From positions 1,684,001 to 1,748,000 of the forward strand of contig CM063260.1 in the NCBI GenBank assembly GCA_032158295.1: a stretch of DNA of 64,000 nt. The letters are read 5' to 3'. The position numbers and the translations under genes are program-made. Below, piece after piece: positions 32,585-44,269 of the stretch (within the stretch, counting starts at the first letter, position 1; the number at the start of each line of letters is the position of its first letter). The notes beneath the pieces are model-generated. The model was not told the DNA's origin. It saw nothing but the letters and a program-made list of their open reading frames with translations, and made no database searches. Source of the stretch: Pycnopodia helianthoides. Taxonomy: Eukaryota > Echinodermata > Asteroidea > Forcipulatida > Asteriidae.

Positions 32585-34464
32585 AATTATGCATGGAGTG
32601 ATGGTGTTGGGCAGATAGTGGGAGAGGATTTTGTTGTTTGTGAAATGTTTGAGATAACTTTGAAATATGAGTTTTGGAATTCTTCTGATTGATGCAGACA
32701 ACAATACAATTTGGGAGTGGCTCCAAGTTGAACTTGAATTGTGTGAAGTCAGAGGAAATCTTTGGTAATTTACTTGAGGGCTGGTGACCACAAGTCCCGG
32801 CAATCGGTGCTAATGTGGCGACACACCAACGTCTTCCAAGAGGGTGTGACCGCATAACGTTCAATGTATAATGAATGTTTGTGGTTGCTGTTCTGACGGG
32901 CGGCGAGGATGTTACCAGTGTAAGCCATTGTCTAGGTCAGACAAGTTCAAAGTGTGGTCATTAACTCAAACGATTTCACCATCAGTCCAGCAAACTGTTC
33001 TATCAAATCAAATTATTCAACTGCCTTGAGTATTAAGACAAGGACTTCCCACGGGAACTGCCATTATTCCTGATGTCTTTCACAGCGATAACCTTGAGTT
33101 GTGCTCCTTTTCAGTATTCAACTTGTGCGGCTTGTGCCATGTGGTACTTTGTTTGGGGGAGATTTCGCTTCAGTTTAGTTGATTTAATTGGAGCACGAAT
33201 GTATTGGGTATGAAGCCGGTAGTGAAACAATATTTTTTTGTGTCCTCTTTTTTTTACCATATTTACCGACAATTGTCCTTGTCTGATCTGTGCCATTTCA
33301 ATGCGGTGTTTTGTGGTAAAGGACCGTTAATTGTCCCAAAAGGTGTGAAGTGTAAGACTTTAATGACTAGTTGTTGACAACGTACTGCCCGGCCATGCAA
33401 CCTGTTATGACCTCTACGCAAAAGGTCAAAGACCTGAAAGTTTGGCCAAGATTCAAATCCTACTTCTGTCTGACCATTCTAACTGGCGTGGCTTTCAATG
33501 ATAGAAACTATGCCAGTCTGCAATATGATATCACGTAGTGAATGCATCTACACAGCGCGCAGTCAACCTTCCTACTGTCTTACCATTCAATATCATCCAC
33601 TGAGGCCACAAAGCCGTCAATGTGATATCATTTTGTGAATTGATCTACCCAGGTTGTTCTGTGCACAGCTTTATTGTCATTATACATGAACACTAATTAA
33701 TTAGTCTAAACTCTCTTGAAAATGTTACCGAAGAATAATGTATTTATAAAGTTGTTGTTTAAATATCATTCTCTTATATTATTGGTTATCTTTTAAATTT
33801 GGAGAGTATGGTACATGTACAATGTACACCACATCTTAAACTTCTTAAAATTGGTTGTCAACAGACCTTCAAGTGATACAATGTGAGGGATTTGAGCCCT
33901 CTATTGGCGGTGTCTTCTTAGTGTTATTACCTGTACGCTCAAATGGCGATCTGCCGTAGGGAAGAGTGCGAGAAAAATCAATAGTATTTGATTGACCAAG
34001 CAAAGTCGTCGTGTGTGGCACTAGCCGTTGCATGCGCTGTGATGAACACTACAGATTCGGCGAGGTTTGTTTCCCTGTTGAGAAATGTACTCTGATGGGT
34101 AGCCGTGTGAGTCGGGACACCTTTCTTGTAATGGCATTTTGTAATGCGGTTCTTTTTAGGAGAGTCTTGCCATGTCTTGTTTAAGTTTAAAGGAGCAGCC
34201 CCGGGGGGCCAGAAATTATGCAACACATTGTGTTTTCTTCATCCTGTTATTGGCGCTAATTGCCACGTTGGATGTATAACAAAATAAAGAGGAAAAAACA
34301 AGTATTTGTGTACAGTTGAGGAATCTGTAAATTTTGTATTTTCATTTGTACTACAAAAAAAAAAATGCGAACAGCAATGACCAGTTTAAAAAAAAAAAAA
34401 AAATTGTGGGTAACATCCAGAGGATGTGAATCTGTTCTGTAGTGGAGCACCTAGAATGCTTGTA
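32585..34464. other. Long unique spacer
   Basis: About 1.9 kb without recognised repeats, apart from A-rich runs near 34366 and 34387-34402. No supported exon. Confidence 0.45.
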
Positions 34465-34695
34465 AATGCTGTATATGTTTAACTCAGTCAGTGACCTTGT
34501 ACATATCAGGATCAATCTGGCAGGCAAGATACTGCACTGGTCGCATGGGAATTTCTACATTTTAATGTCATAATTTCCGCATAAGTTTAAGAGCTATAAC
34601 AAATAATAGCTGAATTTTTTTTGGAGATACATGCCCCCTTTCTTCTTATCAAAAGTTGATACAATTCAAATGATGCAATCGCCATAAATTATGAT
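34465..34695 (-). repeat. Repeat family 9, minus copy
   Basis: Reverse complement of the segment at 55325-55505 and 58868-59068: CTGGCAGGCAAGATACTGCA, GCCCCCTTTCTTCTTATC and AAAAGTTGATACAATTCAAA. Moderately diverged. Confidence 0.6.
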
Positions 34696-34807
34696 AAGAT
34701 TGAATGTTTTCTTTCTTCCATTGGGCTGTGTACAAATCATTCCTGCAGGAAGTCCAAGCTCTGCCGCTCTTATATAAACATATGGTTTGCCAATACGAAT
34801 AACTCAT

Positions 34808-35289
34808 AGAGGGGCTTCAAGGTCAAGTTGTGCGAAGCACTTATTTTTCAATAGAAAGAGTTCTCGTAAAAAGTGGAGGCAGAATTAAAGTCTCCAGACT
34901 TTTTATTTGATACTCATTTATTCAGAGTGAAAATTTAAAAACATGACGCCACTGGACATAAAAAAACAAATAGTTCTGTACATTTTTTTGGGGGAATTTT
35001 TTTTGTCAGTCAAAAGGTCAAATTCAATGCCGTTTTTATCATCAAAAATCAGGAATATACTTAAAATCCTCTGTACAAAAATGTACAAAAATGTACAGAC
35101 TTTTATATTTGAAATGTGATGTGATCAAATGCTTTTGGATTTTGACAAAAACTGTACTTGAAGAGTATCAAACACAGTGGCATTGTACACCATTTCTATG
35201 GAGATTAGAGACTTTTTTGTAATTTTTTCCTCCATTTTCATGGACTCATGGTTAACAAAATTGAATTTTGACCTTAGAGCCCCTCTTCA
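34808..35289. mobile_element. Foldback repeat, family 3, copy 3
   Basis: Same order of words as copies 1 and 2 (CAATAGAAAGAGTTCTCGTA, TATCAAACACAGTGGCATTG, GAATTTTGACCTTAGAGCCC). It contains a local duplication of ACAAAAATGTAC near 35076-35095. Confidence 0.7.
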
Positions 35290-35340
35290 ATGCCAGGGAA
35301 GAAATTATAAGTTGAGGTCTTAGTGTCCTGGGCCCAATTT

Positions 35341-35560
35341 CATAGAGCTGCTAAGCACAACAATTTGCTTAGCATGACATTTCTTCATTGATAAAAACAG
35401 GATTAACAACCAAATTTCCATGTGATTTTCAGGATAAGTAAGCAACAGCTGAATACCAGTAACAAGCAATGTGCAACACATGGAAGTTTGGTTGGTAATT
35501 CTGTTTTTATCAAGGAAGAAATTTCATGCTAAGCAATTTTTTGTGCTTAGCAGCTCTATG
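35341..35560. mobile_element. Strong foldback, family 4
   Basis: The left arm CATAGAGCTGCTAAGCACAA ... TTTCCATGTG (35341-35424) pairs with the right arm CATGGAAGTTTGGTTGGTAA ... GCTTAGCAGCTCTATG (to 35560). Arms of about 80 bp carry scattered mismatches around a loop of roughly 50 bases. Preceded by GGGCCCAATTT as in other members. The most complete foldback of this abundant family in the window. Confidence 0.75.
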
Positions 35561-36199
35561 TTTGAGACATGTCTGACAGTTCAAGTTATCACATAGAAAA
35601 AACATTATATTAATCAAGTAGAACTCTTTTGTTCCTCGGATATCACAGAGTTGGCGTTAACGTTGTGTTTCCTTGGCTAGGTATACACATCCGAACTGGG
35701 GACCTATAACAAAAGAGGACAGCAGGGTCCCCGGTTGGGTGAAGGTCCCCAGTTGGTGAAGGTCCTTGTGTGTTCGAAAACATTAGGAGCTTTTGTTGCG
35801 AAAAAAGTAGAAACAAAAGAGGAACGATAGGAGGTCATTAATGCAGGTGTTTGTACAAGGGAAATCTTCCGATTTTGACTTCTTGTCATCTTTGTCAACG
35901 TTCCTGTATGTATAGAAGCAATAACTGCTTTGTTGTCCTGTTAAATCACAAACTCTTTTGTCAACAACGGAGAAGTCGTATGCCATATTATGATAAAATG
36001 CAGTACATTTCCAGACTTGGAAAGAATGGAAAAACTCTAGTATTCACAATAAATGAACTTGCTTTTTATCTAGTGCGAAAACTATCCCCGCAACAATTTT
36101 GTTTCTTTCTGCAAAATTTTCACAAATGGTTGCATGGATTGGCCAAAGCTAAACTTGAAAATTCACTTGTGTGTCAATTTCTCAAACGCAGCTACTTTA
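35561..36199. other. Unique spacer
   Basis: Includes a short direct repeat (GTCCCCGGTTGGGTGAAGGT / GTCCCCAGTTGGTGAAGGT near 35727-35764). The 117-codon frame 35851-36204 is A/T-driven and not recognised. Confidence 0.4.
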
Positions 36200-37060
36200 T
36201 TTAAATGCAGTAATTAATGTGTCTTTAATTACACCAAGGGCATTAAATAAGGGACGATTGTAATTAAACTGTACGTAATCTGTTGATACGGAAACAGAAC
36301 GGCATTATCCCACCTGAAGTTACTTTTTGTTTTGTTTCTCCGTCACAATAGTTGAAGCGAGCAGTAATTTTATTCTTCTGTCTGCTTCTCTGACGTAGCT
36401 AGGGGGTTAAGTCTACGTGGGCAGAGCTCCAACTCTGATGTATGTTTGATGCATACCTAAACAAAAACAAATGAGTTTTTCATTAGGGCTATACGCAGCC
36501 ACTCTGTGCAATTGCTGTTTGTCGCACTGACGTCAAGCCGTTAGAGAAGAAAGCCTCGTCTCTCCAAACTAGGTCATTAACATGCCTGGTCATTCTCCTC
36601 TACGTTTCTTTACTTTTTGACGGCCACTAGTGAGGTTGGGCCAAGGTGGGTTCATAAACTGATACGGAATTAAGCCTCCCAGCAAAACAGAGAAAGACCT
36701 TCTTACCGTCGACCTGATTTCCTGCTTTCCCCTCTCTCCCCGTCGTCGTGATGGGTTGCAACTTTGCCCTGACTGCATATTGCTTTTGCTGTCGCATGCC
36801 GTCCACACGTATGTGACTGGCATAATCAAGTAAGAGCATATCCAAAAGAAACGAAACAGAATAATGGCGAAAAGATTCAGAGGGAGACAATTACAAAAAG
36901 ATCAATCGAGGCTATTAAAGCCCAAAGACCGAGGCAGTAGATATTTTATTTCTATCTCTCTCCCTCTCTCTCTCGGAGGGAGCCGGCTTTGAGCATTTCC
37001 TCTCTGTTGGGTCTTAGTCTCTCAAATAAATATCCCTGTGGATTTTTTTGATTTGGTTTT
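36200..37060. promoter_or_regulatory. Candidate cis-regulatory stretch
   Basis: Non-repetitive, compositionally complex sequence with repeated homeodomain-type cores (TAATTAATG, TTTAATTACACC, GTAATTAAAC near 36205-36270). It also has a CACTGACGTCAAGC site (36527-36540) containing a full TGACGTCA and a second TAATTAG-poor GC-richer half. A (CT)n patch lies at 36955-36973. No exon is recognised; frames on the minus strand at 36590-36890 overlap one another. Regulatory role is inference. Confidence 0.2.
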
Positions 37061-37461
37061 TAACTCACCATTGGCAGTCCGAGAGAAGAAAAAAAACACA
37101 GAGAGCAAGAAAAGACTTGCGGTTATGACCCAGATTCTTTGGCGATGAAAAACAAGTTGGGTGTCCGTTTGACGTTTTTTAATTAGTGCTGTCTTTTCCC
37201 CCTTTCTTTCGTGCTGATATTTTGTACTGAAGAAAGAGGTTAAGGTTTTTGACGATTGACAGCGACACCCGAGGTCCCCCCCAGACGAACGAGAGCTGAG
37301 AGCTCAAGTTTACTGAACGTGTGTGTTCTTAAAAAGGGACAGGGTTACAAAGCCCAGGTTCAGATGGGTGATTATCCAATATAGGGGGAATTCCCTTACA
37401 TGTATATTGTTGTGGGGTTGGTGAACTGGCGCCCAATTGGAAACCGGGGCTTGGGATTGAC
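37061..37461. other. Spacer
   Basis: Nothing recognised. Confidence 0.4.
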
Positions 37462-37618
37462 AGGCCTGGAATTACACGGACGCCACGGCCTCCATTGCCC
37501 TGGTCTTGGCCTTGGTGCCTCTTCAAAACTTTCCCTTAGACTTTAAGATTTTCCAATGGAAGTACCCTTAACAAAATGAAAATGGCCTTGCCCGCTCCCA
37601 GATGAAATTCCAGGCCTT
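37462..37618. mobile_element. MITE family 6, copy 2
   Basis: AGGCCTGGAATTACACGGA at the left and GATGAAATTCCAGGCCT at the right are inverted repeats. The interior matches 24390-24537 (CTTAGACTTTAAGATTTTCC). The minus-strand frame over its left half is not a gene. Confidence 0.7.
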
Positions 37619-38083
37619 GATTGGGCTCCGGCTTAGGCCCGTAAGTAGTTTTGAAAAAATGTGGCTTTTGTACGGGGCTTCTCACTGGAGAATGAAGACT
37701 CAGTCAGAAGTCCAAGACAAGGCCCAAGTCAATTTCCCAGGAAATATCCCAAGTCCTGGAAGTTTGTAATTCAAGTACAGATTACCGGGGGATGAGATAT
37801 TTCAGACTTCTATCTGAATTCATTCAGACTTTAAAAAACCTGCCTGGTAATAAAACAAATTAAATAAGTCAGGCTCTTTGATCTACTTCTCCATCACTGA
37901 GGATTCTGTTCCCTAAAAGCTCCTTGGAATCTGTAACTTCAGGGGCTATCAAAAGGTGGAATTGCTATAATTAGTCAATGTACCTCCTAAGATCTCGATC
38001 CCAGTTTCAGTTTTTTTTGTCAGCCGTGACTCTCACCCCTGGAATACAAAGAATGCTGAATACCATTGTCCTCTGAGTATCCA
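37619..38083. other. Spacer
   Basis: No feature recognised. Confidence 0.4.
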
Positions 38084-38345
38084 TACATTTACCATGTTTA
38101 GTTTTCACTTTTATTGTTAAAGTATAGATTTTTTATCTCAGAGCAGCCATCTTGGTTTTCTTCCATTCGAAATCAGTGTAACCAAACAGACTGGAAGGGA
38201 AAATGGTCTGGCCCCTTTTTCTAGATTGAGAATTCAAACTATCAGTGTCATTGTGTATACAGGGAACCTAACAAAGATGGCTAAAATCAATGTGACCAGA
38301 CGGAGGCTTGTAGGACAGAAAGAGTCTGACCTCCTTTTGGAAAAT
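38084..38345 (-). repeat. Repeat family 8, minus copy
   Basis: Reverse complement of 45165-45475. Words include AGCAGCCATCTTGGTTTTCT, AATTCAAACTATCAGTGTCA and GCTTGTAGGACAGAAAGAGT. The two copies lie in inverted orientation about 7 kb apart. Confidence 0.7.
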
Positions 38346-38399
38346 CAGTTTTCATTATTTGGTGATGTACAGTAAACACGGGGAACACGACGGAAATTG

Positions 38400-38560
38400 T
38401 CTGGTCTATTGTGGCGTCAGTTCTGCCGAGGCAACACACCTTGTCGTTGATTAAGGCACTGGCGCACTAATGAGGTTAGGTGTGAATCTCTAACTCAATT
38501 CGTTCCATTATTAGTCAGGTTAGAATTCATTAAAGCTGTAGTGGTGACGGGGTTGTCACT
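38400..38560. promoter_or_regulatory. Candidate cis-regulatory block with T-box site
   Basis: AGGTGTGAA (38478-38486) is an exact T-box half-site core. Homeodomain-like TAATGAG, GATTAAGG and CATTATTAG surround it within 100 bp. Non-repetitive. Motif co-occurrence is the only evidence. Confidence 0.2.
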
Positions 38561-39589
38561 TTCTTGTGTCATTTATAATGAGTTCCCCCTAGATGTATCA
38601 CGGTGAGACTGCGTCTGATTGGATTGAACAATAGTGTCCAAATACATAAATGACTGTTTGATCTGTCACTGGCCAGACACACCTGGATGATTCCTTTCAC
38701 AGAGGAGACAATTTTTAACAAGAGACCTTGAGTAAAATCGGTGTTAAAAAATATCAACTTCCATTTGTGTGGAAGCTATCTTTTTTGAAGTATTAACCAA
38801 GGACCCTTGTTATTTTTAACAGAGATCCAGACCTGGGCCTACTCCAACAAATAGCCTCCATGTTGAAATCACCGCGATTTATAGTGTGAAACGATTACTG
38901 AAATTTATCTTTTTTGAAGTAATAACCAAGGACCCTTGCTATATGACGATATCATTATTCTCATGCACAGAACGTGTCACTAGTGGAAGAAAGTGTTCAG
39001 TAAATGACCAATCAGGACCTTTACCACCCCCACTTACCCAACTAAAAAACAAGGGACGTTGGTAAATTTGCATTTAAATTTAAAACAGTAGTGCTCTATT
39101 TGCAGTGAACAGATTGACAGCAAAGCCACTCAGTCACTAACAGGTGGACAACATTGGAATATGACTGAGGGTAGGAGAGCCTTGATCGCTCGGAACACTT
39201 TTTTTTCCTTTTTACAGCATGTACCCTCTCCAATACCTTCCTCTGACCTCTTCTTGCGTCTGAGCCAAATACGCGAATTATCAACTTGAATTGGGTAGCA
39301 AAATTTGTGCGTTCCGCGCAGTCACCTGATCACTCCTCTTTTGACTCAATTTCCTCAGGCCATGTTTAAACACTCCTCACTCTGTTCACATTGCACGTTT
39401 AAAACATGGTCATGTGATATCCTCTCGACCAATCAGAATGGATAAACTGTCCTAGATGTATTTATGAATTATAATTCATAATACGCATTTCAGGATTGCA
39501 GGAGCTCTCATTGCGCTTCCCAGTATTAACAAATAAGGAACAGAGTTTTGTATGAATATCTTGCCATAAATAGGTGATTTTTTAGGCGT
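38561..39589. other. Unique spacer with a 38-bp direct repeat
   Basis: ATCTTTTTTGAAGTATTAAC, then CAAGGACCCTTG, near 38777-38811 is repeated near 38907-38941 with two changes, about 130 bp apart. Otherwise nothing recognised. Confidence 0.45.
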
Positions 39590-39960
39590 TTCTTAAACAG
39601 TTCCAGATTTGTGATTGATCTCAGTGACAGTGGGGAGAGTGTTCCACAGCCGGAGGGACCTCCACATGCAATTGTCCCATCATCATAGGTCTTTGTTTTT
39701 TCCCGGTGTTGATATTGAGGAGATGTTGCATAGATGATCTCAGGAGCCTTGTTGACCTGTAAGGTGCAATCATTTCTGAGATGTACGCTGGGACGCAGAC
39801 CATGAATAGCTTTGAAGACGATGAGAATAAATTTTGTAATGGATGCGAGACTTTACCGGGATCCAGTGTAGTTTTTTTGTTAAGGACAGGTGTCAGGTAT
39901 GATCTGCTCAAGTCAAACATTTCCCCCGCATCATCTATTAAGCTCCATGGCTTCTTATTT
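39590..39960 (-). repeat. Possible old retroelement-derived segment
   Basis: Contains GAGTGTTCCACAGCCGGAGG, GGTCTTTGTTTTTTCCCGGT, AGCCTTGTTGACCTGTAAGG and CAGACCATGAATAGCTTTGA. This arrangement is reminiscent of an old, widespread animal repeat. The 99-codon minus-strand frame over it has no clear domain. Weakly supported. Confidence 0.3.
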
Positions 39961-41276
39961 TATCAACAAGCCGCTCCTTCGTATAGTCTTATATCACAAA
40001 TCCCGTTTACCAACAGTGTGTAAAAAGATGCCTCTGCTTAACGTTTTACCCCAATTCTCCACCTACGCCTTCGTACCGGGACAGTCGTCGAATACCAATC
40101 CTATATCCCTGACAATCGACTTCGCGTATGCAGCGACAGGCTGGCATCGGAAGTGCATTAACTCGGACTCAAGCAGGATGATGGATTAGCAGAAGACATC
40201 AATACATCTTCTTCAGTTTCTTCCCCATCCCCCCCTTCTTCTTCTTTGCTTAATGTGGACGGTGCTGGGGTTCTACTACTAGCTCCCCGCTTACTCGCTT
40301 CACCGGTAGAGAGAAGCACTTGGCTTCTGGCGATTGATTCTTTCTCGGCTAGGGTCAGGGTCATTTGCCCTAGTTATTGTAAGCGCAATCTCGGATTAAA
40401 TTTTTCCCCTCCTGCTTGGTACAGCTAATGTGCATGAATACAATCCGTGTTTGTGTTAGAGCGTGTACTTTTCCAAACCTCTGCTGCTTTTTTAATTCCT
40501 TGTTCGTCCATTGCTTTTTCCGTACGCTTTTCTGCCTCTCTTTCTCTTTTCATTTCTTTCCGCTTGACCGCTTCTGTTACAGCAGTTTATACCTGTGTAT
40601 GTGTGTTGTCATTTAGCATGTTGAGCCTTCGAGCAAGAATCTGCTGGGGTCGAAAGGGCAGGCCATTAACCATGAATTTACAGCATCACCGTCCAGTTTG
40701 TAGGCCTACAACCTGGCAGATCAACGTACAATATACGTTTTCTTGGAAACTCAAGGACTGAGGAAAGTCAGCAGTTTCCAGGAATCGATGTGTTCATTTT
40801 CCACACTGTATTCACTCGCATACAAAAAAAAAAGCGCCGCCCTTTAACGGCAGAGAAAAAAAAAGAAGAGGAAATTGTGTTGCCGTAGCAACCATTCTCC
40901 ATGACAGGTGACTCTCTCAGCCCAGCATCTCTTCTTTCCGTCCTCGTCCGTTTCTTTTCATCCAGCACAATCTATTTAGTTGCCGACTGTATCAGGTTCC
41001 AGGGAATATCTCCTCCGAGTTAGCCTTTTAACCTTATTGATAGCAAATACTTCTTTTCTGTTTGTGCTCTTCATTGACCCACTCTGGCAGACGTTTCTAT
41101 CGAGCCAGAGAAGCCTGACTTTCAGAAAAATTAACTTTATACGTTCGGATGTATTCAATACTGAAAAGTATCTGCGTCGACTCTTTCCACCAAAAATGCA
41201 AGACAGAAAACAATTCTGAAATTCATTTTGTTTTCTATCAAGTTGGTTTGTTACTTTTCTGAATTCTGTGTTATTG
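39961..41276. other. Spacer with a GGGTCGAAA repeat terminus
   Basis: At 40622-40675, TGAGCCTTCGAGCAAGAATC, then TGCTGGGGTCGAAAGGGCAG and GCCATTAACC is a copy of the terminus found at 22130-22176 and 60296-60350. The surrounding sequence is pyrimidine-rich (40440-40610). No gene recognised. Confidence 0.45.
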
Positions 41277-41436
41277 TTTGTGTTTAACCATGCACTGATG
41301 TTTGTAAAGCTCTGTATGTACTCAGTACTTTCCCATGTCCTGTGAAAACAATCCACAGGCATATGTTCCTGGTGAGATTCGAACCCACAACCTTTGCCAT
41401 TTGAGCAGTTTGAGCGCCCATATATATGGCAGGCTA
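41277..41436 (-). mobile_element. SINE family C, minus copy
   Basis: On the minus strand a B-box-like GGTTCGAATCTC (reads GAGATTCGAACCC on plus) is followed by the body ending near ATGCACTGATGTTTGTAAAG. Shared with 43355-43560: TCCTGTGAAAACAATCCACA and GGCATATGTTCC. tRNA-derived. Confidence 0.6.
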
Positions 41437-41439
41437 TAT

Positions 41440-41555
41440 ATAAAGATTTGCTACAGCAGGGTTTGAACTTGCATCCTCAAATTTACGTGCTGGTGCTCTA
41501 CCAACTAATAAGCTCTCTAGTCCTATGTTGATGGCCCTTCTATTTTGTCAATATC
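41440..41555 (-). mobile_element. SINE family D, minus copy
   Basis: The minus strand reads GAGCTTATTAGTTGGTAGAG, then CACCAGCACGTAAATTTGAG and GATGCAAGTTCAAACCCTGC: an A-box-like and a B-box-like element of a tRNA-derived head. The same arrangement and the adjoining CTATTTTGTCAATATCTT occur at 54050-54155. Confidence 0.55.
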
Positions 41556-42639
41556 TTAAAGGCACACGTCGCTTTTTATAGCCCAAAGCGCCTATTCCAA
41601 GGCAACATGTCCCTTTAATATTTTACAATTAACAAATAGTGTGTTCTTTATTATTAATATCCACACAACAGAGACCTATAAATACATTTCAACTCTCTCT
41701 TCTTTGTGAGAAACCTTTTCATCTGTCCATTGGAATTTCCTTTGTCGGACATAAAAAAAAGCACACAGAAATCCATTTCGGAACAAGATATGCACCTTTC
41801 AAAAAATCGGCGAGTTTATACTTTGGCGTTGATCCAAGAGGATCTGTGGTTGAATGCGATGCAGATGAGTTTATCTCCAAGCTTTGTGGGTCCATCTTAA
41901 CAAATCCACCCACCTCCATAAAGACGCTCCTTCTGTTTGCTCCTCATGTGTACAGATGGTTGCAGGTGCACTTTTTATTACGTCCCAGGGGGGCTGTATC
42001 GTCTTCGCATCTTTTTTTTCCCCTCCTCGTCCTTTGGTGGACTAAAACTAAAAGCGCCCGGCCATCCAATCATCCACTCTTGAAGCTGATCAGGCTGACA
42101 CATCCGACTGCATTCTCTTTTTTTCTCTTTCGTTTGAATTATTGACCCTACTGGATTGTGAAGAGGAGAATTCCATGACTCGCTGACTACTCATTCTTAG
42201 CACAAGCAAACAAATCCGGCCCATTGTTTTTTGAGAGTTCAATTCTTACAGATCATAGATTGCATCTATCTTGGTATCCTCGGTGTGTAGATTTTGGGGC
42301 ATCCTATGCCAATACTACTTGCAAATTTGGGTGAACATGGACAAAAACTACAGCTTTATAACAAATGGCCTTTGTGCTCGGGGTTGAAAGTTTGAGCTTG
42401 GTCGACTCGTAAGGAAGAGGGAGTAAGGAGAGGGTTAAGTAGCACAAGATTCCATTGTTAGCAACACTGTCCTAGACCCTCATGACAAAGTTGGTACTTT
42501 TTACGGGTGTAAACACTTTAAGTATGTGCTCCCCCCTGATCTATGTATAGCCCAATGATGTCATCCAGTGCTATGGTAACCGTTTCTATCCGTATTTGTA
42601 TTTTTTTTTCCCTCCCGTGTTTTTTTTGTTGTATTTCCG
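41556..42639. other. Pyrimidine-rich unique spacer
   Basis: A 168-codon plus-strand frame (41639-42145) has no recognisable domain. It overlaps shorter frames on both strands and is rich in T- and C-rich low-complexity codons. I do not call it a gene. No splice pair flanks it convincingly. Confidence 0.4.
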
Positions 42640-43040
42640 TTGGTTTGAAAAGTACACATGCCCCAGGCCTGCATCATCACGGTGAGCCGTGGTCGTTATT
42701 CTCCCTATCAGACTCATCACCGAGCATTCTTGCGGTCGCAGAACAACAAGCCTCGGCTCTCGCCGGCCGTTCCCCGCCAATATTGCCCCCGTATTGTGTG
42801 TCGCCGGCATGCCCATCAAACCCCGGGTATCGAGAATCAATATCGAGTCAAAAGATCAGGGCAATGATGTTTACGCTGAGACGCTGAATGGCCCGCCCGA
42901 TGGAGCGGCCAAGATTGCACTTGAATATCTGACGGAGGGGGGTTCAGTGTGAGCTGGACAGTAGGAAGCACCTCCACCTCCTCATCATCTCTCCGCGAGG
43001 GTTCACTCTTCGGGAAACCACCTGCTGTTTTGAATTCCAA
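42640..43040. other. Local GC- and CpG-rich stretch with many open frames
   Basis: GC content is clearly above the neighbourhood, with clustered CpG (for example TCTCGCCGGCCGTTCCCCGC near 42757). Frames of 67-114 codons stay open in all three plus frames and on the minus strand, as expected for low stop density rather than a gene. Could be a small CpG-rich regulatory region or an exon remnant. No product recognised. Confidence 0.35.
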
Positions 43041-43354
43041 ATGCGAGAGTTTTTTTTTTTTGGTCTGCTGAGTCTGACATCTCCGCTCGTCAGCGTGCTT
43101 ATTGGAATGTGGATGTGTGACAGTCAGAAGATTTGGATGGGTTAATAATAAGACGGATCAAATCATTGCATCTGGAAGGAGTTTTTAGAGGGAAATTGAG
43201 TCGGATTGGATTGATTGAGGTGAGTTGAATGTTGTCAGGCCCTACTTGAGAAGAAGGTAGGAGTTCAGATTTGAGTAGATGGTCCAAAATGTGGTCGACT
43301 CTCATCATAACAAGATCGCTGGAACTGGCCAACTTACAGGAACGTAGTAATATT
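43041..43354. other. Spacer
   Basis: Nothing recognised. Confidence 0.4.
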
Positions 43355-43560
43355 GTCTGTTTTTGTACCCATACACTGATGTGTGTAAAGCATTGTATAC
43401 TCGGTTCTTTCCTGAGTCCTGTGAAAAAAAAGTATCCACAGGCATGTTACTCGGGTGGGATTCGAACCCCACGACCTTTGCCAGTCTAGAGCAGATGTTT
43501 TACCACTGAGATTGCCTTTTAGCTAGAGGCAGTTCGAATCCTCTATTTCAGCAGCGGGTA
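43355..43560 (-). mobile_element. SINE family C, minus copy
   Basis: The minus strand carries ATCTCAGTGGTAAAACATCT (A-box region) and GTGGGGTTCGAATCCCACCC (B-box region, 43449-43468), followed by the body ending ACATCAGTGTATGGG. The B arm pairs perfectly (GTGGG / CCCAC), so this copy is relatively intact. Preserves the motif ATCCACAGGCATGTTACTCG seen in related form at 41354-41371. Confidence 0.65.
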
Positions 43561-44030
43561 CCACAACAGTTTAATGTTAAATTTGCATCGGGTATAAAGA
43601 ATATTATTTGGTTTAATCCGCTATTATTAGGAATGTAGTTATTAGAGGACAGCAAAACAAAGAAACAGAAAGCAAAAATGAGATTCAGAACTTGAGATTG
43701 TAGTCTTTATAAGCAGAAGTTATTTACAACAGTGTTCTTTATAAAGAGGGTTGACTGTATAAAGAAGCAGGTCAAGCCATTGTGTCTTGAGTTTTTGAAA
43801 TTAAAATAATACAACTGGAAGACATGTTGTGGATGAAAAGGGTCAAGTCAACAGCTTGGTCTGAAGAAAACTGTATCGATAACTTTTATTTGGAGTAAAT
43901 TGATACTGAAATGACTTTTGTGATCGTTTGTAAATAGGAGCAATGTTTAATAACTGTTGTAAGGTTAAATGATGCATCCCCAAAAAGTCATAATCCAAAA
44001 TGGGGTCACCTTTTTCTGGTAAGTGAAATA
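43561..44030. other. Spacer
   Basis: AT-rich, nothing recognised. Confidence 0.4.
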
Positions 44031-44250
44031 GTTTTATGCTTAAGAATTTGTTCAGCTTAAGCGGCTTTGTTTAAACTCAATCGGTCATCAGAGTCACAAG
44101 AAAAGGATGAAAAACCCAATCACTGTTTTCAAACATCAAGTTTTTGACTCGCGAGATCAAAACTAGTTGTTTTAACTCATTTCTTAAAAACGTTAGCTTT
44201 TCAGGCAAAAATATTTCAAGGGAAGTTTTCTTAAGTAAGATTTGAAACTT
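44031..44250 (-). mobile_element. Degenerate MITE, family 1/2 relative
   Basis: Contains AAACTCAATCGGTCATCAGA, GTCACAAGAAAAGGATGAAA and AAAATATTTCAAGGGAAGTT, matching the interior of family 1 elements read in reverse. It begins next to a family 4 remnant (CAGCTTAAGCGGCTTTG). Confidence 0.45.
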
Positions 44251-44269
44251 TGCAAGGTGGGAATACAGT

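Noticed and set aside
32411..32803. 130-codon frame with Lys-Gln-Thr-Asn repeats
   Set aside because: Translation of the (GTTT)n microsatellite.
41639..42145. 168-codon plus-strand open frame
   Set aside because: Pyrimidine-rich low-complexity sequence with overlapping frames on both strands. No domain, splice context or homologue recognised.
42543..42952. Gene in the GC-rich islet
   Set aside because: Frames are open simultaneously in several registers and on both strands, which indicates few stops rather than coding.
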